Origin: Breznakibacter sp047600785 | GTDB lineage: Bacteria; Bacteroidota; Bacteroidia; Bacteroidales; Marinilabiliaceae | Direction: 5' to 3' | Length of the DNA: 64,000 nucleotides | NCBI GenBank assembly: GCA_047600785.1 | Contig: JASGKH010000002.1 | Location: forward strand, 434,001 to 498,000 | Part shown: positions 37,405 to 47,458 of the stretch, in pieces | Position numbering within the stretch: position 1 is the stretch's first letter | Layout of the letters: each line of letters opens with the position of its first letter | Notes under the pieces: model-generated | Told to the model about the DNA's origin: nothing | Databases searched by the model: none | What the model saw: the letters and a program-made list of their open reading frames with translations, nothing else | Program-made: the position numbers and the translations under genes

Positions 37405-37956
37405 ATGATGAAGTTTATAGCATTAATATTCCTGATTCTTGGCGGCGTTTGCTACGGACAGGACAACGCAGGAAGATTAGAAAAGGTTTTCCGGGTCAAC
37501 GCTTTAAGTCCAGGGATCGAACTGGAGCTGCCGGTAAGCAGTAAGTCAATCATCGCTGTCAATCCCGGCATAGGGATAAGCGGAAGTTATAACAATTTAA
37601 GCTACACAAACTCAGGGGTCACTTATTTTGTTTCCCCGTTTCTGGATTTGTCTTACAGGAAACTGTACAACTTGGAATCGAGAACTGCCAAAGGGAAAAA
37701 TATTTCCGGTAACTCCGGTAATTACTGGGGGATGCGGTTGCTGACAAATTTTAAGGAGTTTGAATCGGAGAATGTAATACGAAAAGACAACATGGATTTT
37801 GCATTTGGCCCAACCTGGGGAATCCAGCGTTCCTCCGGCTGTTTTCACCTGTTGTTTGATGTGGGTTCGGTCTATTATTTTGACACGAAAGGAAACAACG
37901 GCTTTTTTCCTGTTATGTTGCAACTGAATATCGGTTGGAACCTGAAAAGATGGTAA
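37405..37956 (+). CDS. Outer-membrane beta-barrel-like hypothetical protein
   Basis: 183 residues. A signal peptide (MMKFIALIFLILGGVCYGQ) precedes alternating hydrophobic strands such as YFVSPFLDLSYRKLYN and FFPVMLQLNIGWNLKRW. The C-terminal aromatic residue is usual for outer-membrane barrels. I recognise no named family. It lies between the GH-A/GH16 genes and the starch locus, and its role is unknown. Confidence 0.6.
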   Translation: MMKFIALIFLILGGVCYGQDNAGRLEKVFRVNALSPGIELELPVSSKSIIAVNPGIGISGSYNNLSYTNSGVTYFVSPFLDLSYRKLYNLESRTAKGKNISGNSGNYWGMRLLTNFKEFESENVIRKDNMDFAFGPTWGIQRSSGCFHLLFDVGSVYYFDTKGNNGFFPVMLQLNIGWNLKRW

Positions 37957-38179
37957 TTCTTCCTGCTTTATAAAACGGCTACCCAAAATGGCATATATCA
38001 TCAGGGTGCCCGACCGCATGGGACTCCGGCAGATTTCGCGGGGCCGTTCCCTAATCGGTTCCTTTCTGCCCCGATCTGTATCCGGCCCTTTCAAAATCAT
38101 CGCTTGTTTTCTGCATTAATCGGTATCTTTATGGGCTGTTTTTAACCAGATTCGGAGAGTGACTCATCCATTGGTGTTT

Positions 38180-39856
38180 ATGAAAATATTTCTGCCTGTA
38201 TTGATATTGGCCTTTTGCCCGTGCACGCTGCTGGGCAATGAATTGTCGGCGACTGCGGAGTTGAAGGGCCTTGACAAAGCCGTTGAGCATAAGGAGAGGT
38301 TCGAAAAAGAGAAGCTTGACCGTATCCGGCAGTTGTCGCGGGAACTGACGGGGCAAGGGTTGGCCGCGCCCGGGCGTTATGGTTTGTGTGAGGCTTTATG
38401 CAACGAATACCAGTCGTTTAAGTACGATTCGGCCTACGTGTATTCGCAACGCATGTTGGCCAGTGCATTGCAGATGGGCGACGGGGCCAAAATTGCAGAA
38501 TCGAAAATAGCGGTGGCCAACAGTTGTATATCGGCCGGTCTTTACAAAGAGGCTTTTGAGGTGGCTAACTCCATCGACACGGTGTCCATTGACGATGCCG
38601 CCCGTACTTCGTTGTACTCGTTGTTTTCGACCATGTACATGGAGATGGCCATTTTTGTGCACGCCGACCCTTTTTTGGACGATTACCGCAGCAAGTCGCG
38701 CCACTACACCCAACGGGTGTTGGCGATGGCGGGTCCCGGCCAAAACGTGATCCTGGAAAAATTGCGGATGTGCCAGTTGAACGAGGATTACGACCAATTG
38801 ATATCGCTGGCCGAAGCCTATTTGTCCTCCAATACCGAAAAAACACGGTTACGGGCCATGGTGGCCTCGCTGCTGGGGTTTGCTTACCGCACAAAGGGCG
38901 ATGATACAAAGGCCATTGTCCATTTTACCCATGCGGCCATCCTTGATCTGGAGATGTCCATCAAAGAAACGGCTGCCATTCGCCAGCTGGCCGAAATACT
39001 TTTTTCGATGGGCGATGTGGAACGTGCTTACGAATATGCCAACATTGCCCTGTCCGATGCCAATTTTTACAACGCCCGCCACCGGAAGATCGAAATAGGG
39101 AATGTATTGCCCATTATCGATTCGGGGCGTTTCGACATCATCAAGCGGCAAAAGAACCAGTTATGGGTTTATTTTATCGTGAGTTCGATGTTGTTTATTG
39201 TGGTATTGCTTGCAGCGATCCTGATCTTTAACCAAATGAAGAAGCTGGCTGCGGCAAGGCTGGTGATATTGCAGAAGAACGACGAGTTGAGCAACAGAAA
39301 CGGCGAACTGTTGTCGAGCCAGCAGCAAATAGGACGGCAAAACGAGGAACTTCACCGCACCAACAACAAGCTGGTGGAAGCGAACCGGATCAAGGACGAG
39401 TACATCGGGTATTTTTTCAGTATCAATTCCACGTACATCGAAAAGATAGAACATCTCCACAAAATGGTGGTGAAGAAGGTCCGAAACCGCCAGCTGGACG
39501 ATTTGCTGCAATTGTCGGATTCGCCTGAATTACAGATGGAACGCGAGAATATGTATGTGTTGTTCGACCAGACCTTCATCAAACTGTTTCCCGATTTTGT
39601 GGCGCGTTACAACCAGTTGTTCCAGGAGGAGGATCGTATCGTGCTAAAGCATGAGAGCATCTTAAACGCCGAATTGCGGATTTTTGCGCTTATACGTCTG
39701 GGCGTGACCGAAACCGAGCGTATCGCCAAATTTTTGAATTATTCGGTGCACACGGTCAACAATTACAAGACCAAGGCGAAGAACCGTTCGCTTGTTTCCA
39801 ATGACCAGTTCGAGACAAAAATCATGGAAATAGAATCGGTAAAAGTGGATCTGTAA
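38180..39856 (+). CDS. SusR-like membrane regulator (DUF6377 type) of the starch locus
   Basis: About 558 residues. A signal-type N-terminus (MKIFLPVLILAFCPCTLLG) is followed by a periplasmic helical TPR-like region (about 30-330), one membrane helix (QLWVYFIVSSMLFIVVLLAA), a coiled coil (VILQKNDELSNRNGELLSSQ) and a cytoplasmic C-terminus with an HTH-like segment (GVTETERIAKFLNYSVHTVN). This order of sensor, helix and DNA-binding domain is that of SusR-type regulators. It precedes susC by 237 bases on the same strand, so it likely senses maltooligosaccharide and activates the locus. The ATG at 38159 would lengthen the signal peptide. Confidence 0.85.
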   Translation: MKIFLPVLILAFCPCTLLGNELSATAELKGLDKAVEHKERFEKEKLDRIRQLSRELTGQGLAAPGRYGLCEALCNEYQSFKYDSAYVYSQRMLASALQMGDGAKIAESKIAVANSCISAGLYKEAFEVANSIDTVSIDDAARTSLYSLFSTMYMEMAIFVHADPFLDDYRSKSRHYTQRVLAMAGPGQNVILEKLRMCQLNEDYDQLISLAEAYLSSNTEKTRLRAMVASLLGFAYRTKGDDTKAIVHFTHAAILDLEMSIKETAAIRQLAEILFSMGDVERAYEYANIALSDANFYNARHRKIEIGNVLPIIDSGRFDIIKRQKNQLWVYFIVSSMLFIVVLLAAILIFNQMKKLAAARLVILQKNDELSNRNGELLSSQQQIGRQNEELHRTNNKLVEANRIKDEYIGYFFSINSTYIEKIEHLHKMVVKKVRNRQLDDLLQLSDSPELQMERENMYVLFDQTFIKLFPDFVARYNQLFQEEDRIVLKHESILNAELRIFALIRLGVTETERIAKFLNYSVHTVNNYKTKAKNRSLVSNDQFETKIMEIESVKVDL

Positions 39857-40093
39857 CGGCCCAACCCGACTTGGCAGGTTGTACTTTCATTACTTTTTAA
39901 GGCATCGTCGGCGATGTCTTTTTTGTTGATAATCAGATTGAACGTTGTTTGTTTAGGGGTGTTTTCCATTACATTTCGATTGTTGCGAAAGCCGGTGCAC
40001 ATGTGCGGGGTGTAATTTCGTGATGCTTCCGGGGAGTATTTGTTTCCCCCGGCAAAAGCCTAATTACAAAATTATCACTTTAATCGGCTTAAC

Positions 40094-43036
40094 ATGAAAA
40101 TGAAAAATCTACTTCTCGGCATCGTTTGGATGGTTGCCGGAATTAGTGCCTTTTCGCAACGAAGCTATCAGGTCGCTGCGAAAATTGTGGATCGGCAAAA
40201 CGAACCGATACCCGGCGTCAACGTGGTAGAGGTGGGAACGACCAATGGGGCGATCACCGATGTGGGGGGCGATTTCCGATTGTCAGTCGCGTCGGAAACC
40301 GCAATGCTCAGAATTAGCTTTGTTGGTTTCAAAACGTTGGTGTTACAGGCGGGCAGCGTTGGGAAAACCGTGCTTCTGGAAGATGATCTGACCCTGTTGC
40401 AGGACGTGGTGGTGGTCGGTTACGGAACCTCGCGCAAGATGGACGTCACGGGGGCCGTTTCGTCGGTATCGGGCGATAACCTGACCCAGGGTGCGTTGAC
40501 CAATCCGTTGCAGCAGATTTCGGGCAAAGCGGCCGGGGTGTCCATTACCCAGATAGGCAGCGAGCCTGGTACCAGTCCCACGGTACGTATCCGGGGTGTC
40601 ACTTCGCTTATTGGCGGGAGCGATCCGCTGGTGGTGATCGACGGGATACAGGGCAACATGGACCTGCTGAACCAGATCGCACCGTCGGAGATTGAGTCGT
40701 TCGACGTGTTGAAAGATGCTTCGGCCACGGCCATATACGGTTCGCGCGGCGCACCGGGCGTGATCATTGTCACCACCAAGAAGGGCAAAGAGGGCCAAAC
40801 CACGGTGGAATACAACGGCACCATGTCGGCAGACTTTCTGGCCAACAAACTGGAGGTGTTCAATGCCGGTGAATGGCGCGAGCAGGCCCGTTTGTGGAAC
40901 GTGCCTTATTCGGCGGACCATGGTTCGGATACCGATTGGTACGGTTTGCTGACACGCGTGGGCATGACCCAAAACCATTCGCTCTCTTTTGGCGGTGGCA
41001 CCTCAAAGTTCAACTACCGCGCATCTGTATCGGCCATTTTGCAGGACGGGGTGGTCATTAACTCCAGCAACCAGAATTACATTGCCCGCGTGCAGGCCAC
41101 GCAGAAGGCGCTGGACGACAAGCTGACGTTGTCGGTAAACCTGAACAACAGCATCCGTAAAAACGAGGGAAGCCCTGGCAGCGTAGGGCGTGCGGCCTTT
41201 ACGTCGAACCTTATCAGCAATGCGTACGTGTCGAAACCCACCGATCCGGTGTTGTCGGACGACGGAAGCTATTATTTTGATGAAAACGTGTTCCAGTACA
41301 TCAACCCTTATGCTGTGGCCAAAACGGTGGTGAACGAAAGCGAGACCCAAAACCAGTTCGGGAGCCTGAGGGCCGACCTGGAACTGGTGAAGGGACTTAC
41401 GGCCGGATGGTTTGGCAGCTGGCGAAAAGTGAGTGTGAACTCGGGTTATTATGCTCCCGAAAAATCGACGTTGCCCAGTGCCATCGATAACGACGGCGTG
41501 GCGAATGTGACGACCAACCTTACCGACGAAAAGTTGATGGATATCAGTCTGGGGTTTGATAAGACCATCGGCCGTCATAAAATTTCGGGCGTTGGTGTGT
41601 ACGAGTGGCAGAGCCAGTCTTATCAGGGCCATTTTGCCCAGGCAAAAGGCTTTATCAACGACATCACTGCTTATCATGCGCTTCAGCTGGGGTCGATCAG
41701 CAAGGTGCTGCCCGGCGATATGTCGTCGTACAAAAACGACCGGAAGCTCATTTCGTTTCTCGGGCGTATCAACTATTCGTTTGCCGACAGGTATTTGCTC
41801 ACGTTGAGCATGCGGCGCGACGGGTCGTCAATTTTCGGCGACGATCACAAATGGGGCGATTTTCCTTCGGCATCGGTGGCCTGGCGTGTGACGGAAGAAC
41901 CTTTTATGAGCGGGCAAACGGTGTTCAGCAATCTGAAGCTGAGGGCCGGGTATGGGGTTACCGGGAACCAGCAGGGGCTCTATCCCCAGCAATCGTTGCA
42001 GTTGGTCGGGGCATCGGGAACCACTTATTTCAACGGTGGCCTCATCACCAATTTTGTGGTTACCCAGAATGCGAACAAGGACCTCCGATGGGAGACGCGC
42101 TACCAGACGAACCTTGGGCTTGATTTTGGTTTGCTGGACGGCGAACTGAACGGGACCGTTGAGCTGTTCTCGGCCACCACCAAAAACCTGTTGTTCAATT
42201 ATACCGTGCCACAACCTCCTTATCCGTTCGGTTCCATTGCCGCCAACGTGGGCAAGCTCCGGAACGAAGGGGTGGAACTATCGCTGGATTACCGGCTGAT
42301 CCACACGAACGATTGGACGGTGACCCTGGCCGGCAACGTGTCGTTGTTACGTAACAAGGTGATCAAGCTGGGCGGCACGATTGACGGTGTCCCCGTCAGC
42401 ACCGATTACGTGAGCTGGGGCTATAACTCCTACCTGATTGAAGGAAAGCCCATCGGGTCATTCTACATTTTAAAGAACAACGGCAAGGATGCGGCGACGA
42501 ACGAAGAGCTGGTGGTGGACCGCGATGGGAGCGGTGACATTGACCAGGGCGATCGCAGCAAAGACCGCTTCTTTGAGGGATCGGCATTGCCGACTTATAC
42601 CTATGGGTTTTCGCCCACGGTGAAGTACAAGAATTTTGATCTCTCAATGGTTTGGCGCGGTTCGGGCGGCAACAAAATCTACAACAAGATCAACAAGGAC
42701 TTTAGCTTGTTCGAGAATCTGGGCAAGTCGAACATGCTTAAAAGTTCTACCAAATATGGTCTGTTCACTTCCAAATATGCGTCGGATCTTTGGTTGGAAG
42801 ATGGCGATTACCTGAGGTTCGAGAACCTGACCGTCGGTTATACCATTAAGACCGATAAGCTTAAGTACATCAATTCCATGCGTGTGTCGGTGACCGGCAA
42901 CAATTTGGCCTTGTTTACCAAATACACCGGCCTTGACCCAGAGCTGAACGTGTCGGGCGGAAACGGTTCGGGCTACGATGCGGGCATCTATCCGCGCACC
43001 CGGAGCGTGTCGCTGGGGTTAAACGTGACTTTCTAA
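40094..43036 (+). CDS. susC: SusC-like TonB-dependent receptor
   Basis: 980 residues, normal for SusC/RagA. After a signal peptide (about 20 residues) comes a carboxypeptidase-regulatory-like domain (IPGVNVVEVGTTNGAITDVG), the plug beginning near VVVVGYGTSRKMDVTGAVSS, and the SusC signature SRGAPGVIIVTTKKGK. The beta-barrel ends in the aromatic SLGLNVTF. It imports oligosaccharides across the outer membrane with SusD as lid and with TonB energy. It begins the structural operon susC-susD-susE. Confidence 0.96.
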   Translation: MKMKNLLLGIVWMVAGISAFSQRSYQVAAKIVDRQNEPIPGVNVVEVGTTNGAITDVGGDFRLSVASETAMLRISFVGFKTLVLQAGSVGKTVLLEDDLTLLQDVVVVGYGTSRKMDVTGAVSSVSGDNLTQGALTNPLQQISGKAAGVSITQIGSEPGTSPTVRIRGVTSLIGGSDPLVVIDGIQGNMDLLNQIAPSEIESFDVLKDASATAIYGSRGAPGVIIVTTKKGKEGQTTVEYNGTMSADFLANKLEVFNAGEWREQARLWNVPYSADHGSDTDWYGLLTRVGMTQNHSLSFGGGTSKFNYRASVSAILQDGVVINSSNQNYIARVQATQKALDDKLTLSVNLNNSIRKNEGSPGSVGRAAFTSNLISNAYVSKPTDPVLSDDGSYYFDENVFQYINPYAVAKTVVNESETQNQFGSLRADLELVKGLTAGWFGSWRKVSVNSGYYAPEKSTLPSAIDNDGVANVTTNLTDEKLMDISLGFDKTIGRHKISGVGVYEWQSQSYQGHFAQAKGFINDITAYHALQLGSISKVLPGDMSSYKNDRKLISFLGRINYSFADRYLLTLSMRRDGSSIFGDDHKWGDFPSASVAWRVTEEPFMSGQTVFSNLKLRAGYGVTGNQQGLYPQQSLQLVGASGTTYFNGGLITNFVVTQNANKDLRWETRYQTNLGLDFGLLDGELNGTVELFSATTKNLLFNYTVPQPPYPFGSIAANVGKLRNEGVELSLDYRLIHTNDWTVTLAGNVSLLRNKVIKLGGTIDGVPVSTDYVSWGYNSYLIEGKPIGSFYILKNNGKDAATNEELVVDRDGSGDIDQGDRSKDRFFEGSALPTYTYGFSPTVKYKNFDLSMVWRGSGGNKIYNKINKDFSLFENLGKSNMLKSSTKYGLFTSKYASDLWLEDGDYLRFENLTVGYTIKTDKLKYINSMRVSVTGNNLALFTKYTGLDPELNVSGGNGSGYDAGIYPRTRSVSLGLNVTF

Positions 43037-43055
43037 CCAATTAAATGAGATTAAG

Positions 43056-44561
43056 ATGAACAAGATAATCCTATCCATATTTGCATTGGTCTTTGCAGTT
43101 GGCTGCACCGACGTGGACGAGAATGTGTACGACAAATACGCGGCCAATGATTTCTATGCTTCGCCCGAAGGGTCGGATGCGGCCCTGGCGAGCGTTTATG
43201 CCCAGATCCCCGGGAACTGGAACGGCGTGGGGTATGCCGGGGCCGATAACGGCTGGTATGACCTGAACTGCATGTCGACCGACGAACAGGTGGTGCCGCA
43301 CCGCAACACTGGCGACTGGCAGCTGGATTTTGCCCGGCTGTACCTGCGCGATTGGCTGCCGAGCGATTTTATCCTTACCAATGCATGGAACTGGCTTTAT
43401 AAATCGGTGTTCCTTTCGAACCTGGCCATTGAGCAGCTGGAATCGGCGAAGGCCGATCCGTCGAAAATTGCAGAGGCCCGTGTGCTGCGTGCTTTTTTCT
43501 ATTATCTGCTGATGGATGATTATGGCGATGTGCCTTTTTTCACCAGGAACAACCTGTCGGTCGACCAGATCCCGCAGGCCACACGTGGCGATATTTACCA
43601 GTTTGTGGTGGACGAACTGACCGACAACGTGGAGAAACTTGACGAGACGAAAGGCGGCAATTTTTACGGGCGTTTCAATAAATGGGCCGGTTATGCCCTT
43701 TTGGCCAAGGTTTACCTCAATGCGGAGGTATATACCGGCACGCCCCGCTGGGCCGAGTGCCTTGCGGCATGCGACAAGGTGTCGGAAGGGGGCTTTGCCC
43801 TGCATTCGGGTGCAGCCGATGCCAGTCATCCGCTGGGCTATAAATATTTCGAACTGTTTGGCGATGTGTGCCCTGCCGACGAGACCATTCTGGCCATTTA
43901 TACCACGGCCGACGTGGTAGGGCGCAATATCTTCACCATCCGCAGCCTGGGGGGTACCGACGGCTCGTTGCTGGTGGGTTACGGGGCCTGGAACGGCACG
44001 GTGGTGCCTCAGGATTTTGTCGAAAGGTTTAATGACAACGACATCCGGAAGCGTCAGTTCCGTTACGGGGCCGATCCTTACGGGCCTAAGCCCGCGGGGT
44101 TCATCAACTACTCGCTGGAGATCGACAACCTTGACAACCCGGGCGCCGACCGCAACGCCGGGGCCCGCAGCATTAAATTCTGGCCCGTGGCGCCCATGAA
44201 CAGCGGTGGGGCATCGAACGATTTCCCTATTTACCGCTATGCCGATATTTTGCTGATGAAGGCCGAATGTTTGGTCCGTGGCAACCAGGCAGGCGATGCC
44301 AAAGATCTGGTCGACCAGATACGGCAACGTGCCGGACTGGGAGTATTGGCGGCCAACCCGACATTGACGGACATTTACAACGAACGTGGCTTTGAACTTG
44401 CGTGGGAAGGGCACCGCCGCCAGGACATGATTCGTTTTGGCACCTTTACCCAGGCACATGGATTGGTGCCCGCGGTCAGTAGCAAATACCATCTGTTCCC
44501 AATCCCCACGTCGGCGCTTAACGCCAATCCCCACTTAATCCAAAATGCCAACTGGCGCTAA
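43056..44561 (+). CDS. susD: SusD-like starch-binding lipoprotein
   Basis: 501 residues, 19 bases after susC. Lipoprotein signal with Cys17 (LVFAVGC), followed by TDVDE, an acidic run like the Bacteroidota surface-export signal. TPR-like helices of RagB/SusD are visible (ARVLRAFFYYLLMDDYGDVP and ILLMKAECLVRGNQAGDAKD). It binds glycan at the cell surface and closes over SusC. A long open frame on the other strand (43071-44534) is only a shadow of it. Confidence 0.96.
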   Translation: MNKIILSIFALVFAVGCTDVDENVYDKYAANDFYASPEGSDAALASVYAQIPGNWNGVGYAGADNGWYDLNCMSTDEQVVPHRNTGDWQLDFARLYLRDWLPSDFILTNAWNWLYKSVFLSNLAIEQLESAKADPSKIAEARVLRAFFYYLLMDDYGDVPFFTRNNLSVDQIPQATRGDIYQFVVDELTDNVEKLDETKGGNFYGRFNKWAGYALLAKVYLNAEVYTGTPRWAECLAACDKVSEGGFALHSGAADASHPLGYKYFELFGDVCPADETILAIYTTADVVGRNIFTIRSLGGTDGSLLVGYGAWNGTVVPQDFVERFNDNDIRKRQFRYGADPYGPKPAGFINYSLEIDNLDNPGADRNAGARSIKFWPVAPMNSGGASNDFPIYRYADILLMKAECLVRGNQAGDAKDLVDQIRQRAGLGVLAANPTLTDIYNERGFELAWEGHRRQDMIRFGTFTQAHGLVPAVSSKYHLFPIPTSALNANPHLIQNANWR

Positions 44562-44571
44562 TCTCATAGCT

Positions 44572-45648
44572 ATGAAAAAGTTACATATATTACTCGGACT
44601 GGGTCTTTTGGCATCGGTGTTTGCCGGGTGCAACGAGGACCCCGAGCTGACCAGTCTCCGGAAAGTTACGTTTGATGGGACTTTGACTGCATCGGCCAAT
44701 GCGGTTGTATTGACCGAGGAAAATTCTGCTGCACAGGCACTGGCCTTGAGCTGGCAATCAGTTGACTATTATATGGATGCTCCGGTGACTTATTCGCTGC
44801 AAATGACCACGGTGGCCGATTCTGCCACCTGGGCGTCGGCCCAGACGGTGGAGGTGGGCGATGACGTGGTGACGGCTTCTTTGACCGGGGGCCAGCTGAA
44901 CGATATTGCCAAGCAGCTTGGGATGGAGCCCAACCTGGAAAGCGGGCTGGTGATCCGTGTGAGATCGTACGTCGACAGGGCCGCTTATTCCGGGACCGTG
45001 GTGGTGAAAGTTACCCCATACAAGGTCTTTTCTGGTTACCCGGCGCTTTGGGTCCCGGGCGATTACCAGGGATGGGACCCCTCTACGGCGCCACGTATCG
45101 TGTCGATGGGTGACAACCAGATTTATGAAGGTTATATTTTTATCCCGGCCGGGGGTACCATGCAGTTTAAGCTCACCGCACAGGCTGCGTGGGAGCCGAT
45201 GGCGTACGGCGATGGGGGAGACGGCGTGCTTATCGAGGCCAATTATTCGGGCGGCAATTTCACCGTGGCGTCGGAAGGCTATTATAATCTGGCTGCCAAC
45301 CTGGCCGACATGACCTACTCGGTGACCAAAACCGCATGGTCGATCATTGGCGATGCCACGCCGGGCGGCTGGGGTACCGATACGCCGATGGCTTTTGATC
45401 CTGTAACCCAGCTTTGGACCGTGACGGCCGAGATGTCTACGGGCGGTTCGTTCAAGTTCAGGGCGAACAATGCGTGGGAGATCGATTTTGGTATTGACGG
45501 TGACGGGAAACTGACGTATGCCGATCATCCCGTGCTGGGCTACACGCCGGGGCTCGGCAACCTGACGGTTCCCGAATCCGGCAATTACACGCTTACCCTG
45601 GATTTGAGGGATCCTGAGAACTATAAGTATTCGTTGAAAAAGAATTGA
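44572..45648 (+). CDS. susE: SusE/SusF-type starch-binding surface lipoprotein
   Basis: About 358 residues. Lipobox Cys20 (LLASVFAGC) is followed by NEDPE, again acidic. The N-terminal SusE domain (ALALSWQSVDYYMDAPVTYS) is followed by two similar starch-binding-like modules (YPALWVPGDYQGWDPSTAPR and WSIIGDATPGGWGTDTPMAF). The start at 44572 (MKKLHILLG) is favoured over 44545 by the signal peptide. It captures starch on the cell surface for the SusCD complex. Ten bases after susD. Confidence 0.93.
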   Translation: MKKLHILLGLGLLASVFAGCNEDPELTSLRKVTFDGTLTASANAVVLTEENSAAQALALSWQSVDYYMDAPVTYSLQMTTVADSATWASAQTVEVGDDVVTASLTGGQLNDIAKQLGMEPNLESGLVIRVRSYVDRAAYSGTVVVKVTPYKVFSGYPALWVPGDYQGWDPSTAPRIVSMGDNQIYEGYIFIPAGGTMQFKLTAQAAWEPMAYGDGGDGVLIEANYSGGNFTVASEGYYNLAANLADMTYSVTKTAWSIIGDATPGGWGTDTPMAFDPVTQLWTVTAEMSTGGSFKFRANNAWEIDFGIDGDGKLTYADHPVLGYTPGLGNLTVPESGNYTLTLDLRDPENYKYSLKKN

Positions 45649-45811
45649 GGGTGAGGGGCGAGGGGGTACAGAGAGTGGATTTCCATCTAAAATACAAAGG
45701 GATATCTTGATGTTTCCTGTCTTTTGTACACCCTCGTCCCATGCTTTTTCTGCGCGGATATTTTTGCCTTGTGGCTTGGTATTTACAATAGATAACTGAT
45801 AACCAACAGAA

Positions 45812-47239
45812 ATGAGGAGCGAATTGCAAAAAAGAAATGGCATTAACGTGTCATTGTGGACCAAAGTATTGTCGTTGGTTATGTGCATGTTGCTGGCGTT
45901 AAGCTTGAATGCGTGCAAAAAGGACGATTCGGGATTTGAAACGACGCATCCCGGCACGTCGACGGACCCGGTTCAGTACGATGAGCCGTTTACCGGGGTA
46001 CCGGGTGCCAGGGATGTGGTGATGTACGAGGTGAACATTCAAGCTTTTGGTGCAGGTGGAGATTTCAACGGGGTGCGTAACCGCCTGGCGGCTATCAAGG
46101 AGTTGGGCGTTAACGTGATATGGCTTATGCCCGTAAATACGCCCGGCGTGCTGAAAAGTGTCGGATCGCCCTATGCCATTAAAGATTACAAAGGGATCAA
46201 CAGTAAGTTTGGGAACCTCGACGAACTGCGGTTACTGGTAAAAGAGGCGCACGATTTGGGCATGGCGGTCATTCTCGACTGGGTGGCCAACCATACCGCG
46301 TGGGACCATCCGTGGATACAAACCCCTGAATGGTACGTGAGGGACAACAGCGGCAACATTGTCAGTCCCAGTGGTTGGACCGACGTGGCCGAATTGAATT
46401 ACAACCACATGTCGATGCGGCACGAGATGATCCGGGCCATGAAATATTGGGTGCTTACGGCCAATGTGGATGGTTACCGGTGCGACCATGCCGATGGTGT
46501 GCCTGCCGACTTTTGGAAACAGGCCATTGATACGTTGCGCAAAATTCCCGACCGCAAGTTGTTGATGTTTGCCGAAAGCAGTGATAAGTCAATGTTTTCC
46601 GCAGGTTTCGATCTTGTGTTCGGGTGGGATTTTTATGGCAGGCTCAAAGGGGTGTTCAACGACAACCTGCCTGTATCCGACCTTGTGGCGGCCAACACTT
46701 CCGATAATTTAAACGTACCCACGGACAAGCGTGTGTTGCGTTGGATCTCGAACCATGACGACAATGCATGGGACGATACGCCGCTCAATATTTTCCAGGG
46801 TAAGGATGGTTCGTTGGCTGCTTATGCCATCACGGTGTTCATGGGCGGTTCGCCGCTGGTTTACAACGGGCAGGAGGTCGGGTGTCCCGACAAGTTGTCG
46901 TTTTTCAGCGGATCGGTCAACAAAATCAATTGGGGCATCAATCCCGACATGCCGGTCCAATACCAAAAACTCCATGCCTTCCGGCACGGAAGCAATGCCG
47001 TCAGGGAAGGGACCGTGGAGGCTTATGGGGGCAGCAACCACGTGCTGGTGTTTAAACGTGTTTTGGATGGGGAGCAGGTGTTGGTGTTGGTCAATGTGCG
47101 CAACACATCGCAAACATATGTTCTGCCTGCCGAACTGGCCGGTACTACGTGGGTGGATGCGATGACGGGGGCGGATGTGCGGTTGGGGACCGAGGTGGAG
47201 TTGAATGCCTTTCAGTATCTTATTTTGGGGACGAAGTAG
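45812..47239 (+). CDS. susG: GH13 alpha-amylase, surface lipoprotein (SusG-like)
   Basis: 475 residues. Lipobox Cys35 in LSLNACKKDDS is followed by two Lys and two Asp, as in surface lipoproteins. The TIM barrel has all conserved regions: I (VILDWVANHT), II (GYRCDHADG, nucleophile Asp225), III (MFAESS, Glu255) and IV (ISNHDDNAW, Asp316). It hydrolyses alpha-1,4-glucan at the surface into oligosaccharides for SusCD. The protein is shorter than Bacteroides SusG (about 690) and lacks an inserted CBM. It follows susE by 163 bases. Confidence 0.94.
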   Translation: MRSELQKRNGINVSLWTKVLSLVMCMLLALSLNACKKDDSGFETTHPGTSTDPVQYDEPFTGVPGARDVVMYEVNIQAFGAGGDFNGVRNRLAAIKELGVNVIWLMPVNTPGVLKSVGSPYAIKDYKGINSKFGNLDELRLLVKEAHDLGMAVILDWVANHTAWDHPWIQTPEWYVRDNSGNIVSPSGWTDVAELNYNHMSMRHEMIRAMKYWVLTANVDGYRCDHADGVPADFWKQAIDTLRKIPDRKLLMFAESSDKSMFSAGFDLVFGWDFYGRLKGVFNDNLPVSDLVAANTSDNLNVPTDKRVLRWISNHDDNAWDDTPLNIFQGKDGSLAAYAITVFMGGSPLVYNGQEVGCPDKLSFFSGSVNKINWGINPDMPVQYQKLHAFRHGSNAVREGTVEAYGGSNHVLVFKRVLDGEQVLVLVNVRNTSQTYVLPAELAGTTWVDAMTGADVRLGTEVELNAFQYLILGTK

Positions 47240-47250
47240 GGGGGGGAGGA

Positions 47251-47311
47251 AAGTGCTTGAGTTCCTGAGTGCCAGAGTTCCTGAGTGCCAAGGAGAAGTG
47301 CCAGAGTGCAA
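47251..47311. repeat. 8-bp-period repeat array, left part
   Basis: Units such as GAGTTCCT and GAGTGCCA alternate (47259-47290), flanked by AAGTGCTT, AAGTGCCA and GAGTGCAA. The pattern is RAGTNCNN every 8 bases. It lies just past the susG stop. Confidence 0.75.
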
Positions 47312-47360
47312 AAGATCGGAAGAAGCGGCTTCTTCTGGCTACAGGAGGTTTTAAACAGCA

Positions 47361-47448
47361 GACCTCCCCCGTCCCCCTCCGAAGGAGGGGTGCTGTTACG
47401 TGCAGTGTGGTTTCTGGTTCCCCTCCTTCGGAGGGGTTAGGGGAGGTC
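47361..47448. repeat. 88-bp palindromic (REP/MITE-like) element
   Basis: The ends GACCTCCCC and GGGGAGGTC are inverted repeats, and each half contains a GC-rich self-pair (CCCCTCCGAAGGAGGGG and CCCCTCCTTCGGAGGGG). The whole folds into a double hairpin. It has no coding capacity. It looks like a palindromic intergenic element scattered in Bacteroidota genomes, and sits between the two parts of an 8-bp-period array. Confidence 0.75.
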
Positions 47449-47458
47449 ATTTTCAAGA

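Noticed and set aside
43071..44534. 487-codon open frame on the minus strand
   Set aside because: It lies fully antisense to susD, has no signal or family motif and is rich in residues expected from the complement of GC-rich codons.
44758..45957. 399-codon minus-strand open frame
   Set aside because: Antisense to susE and the amylase start; no recognisable domain, and it would run against a well-supported operon.
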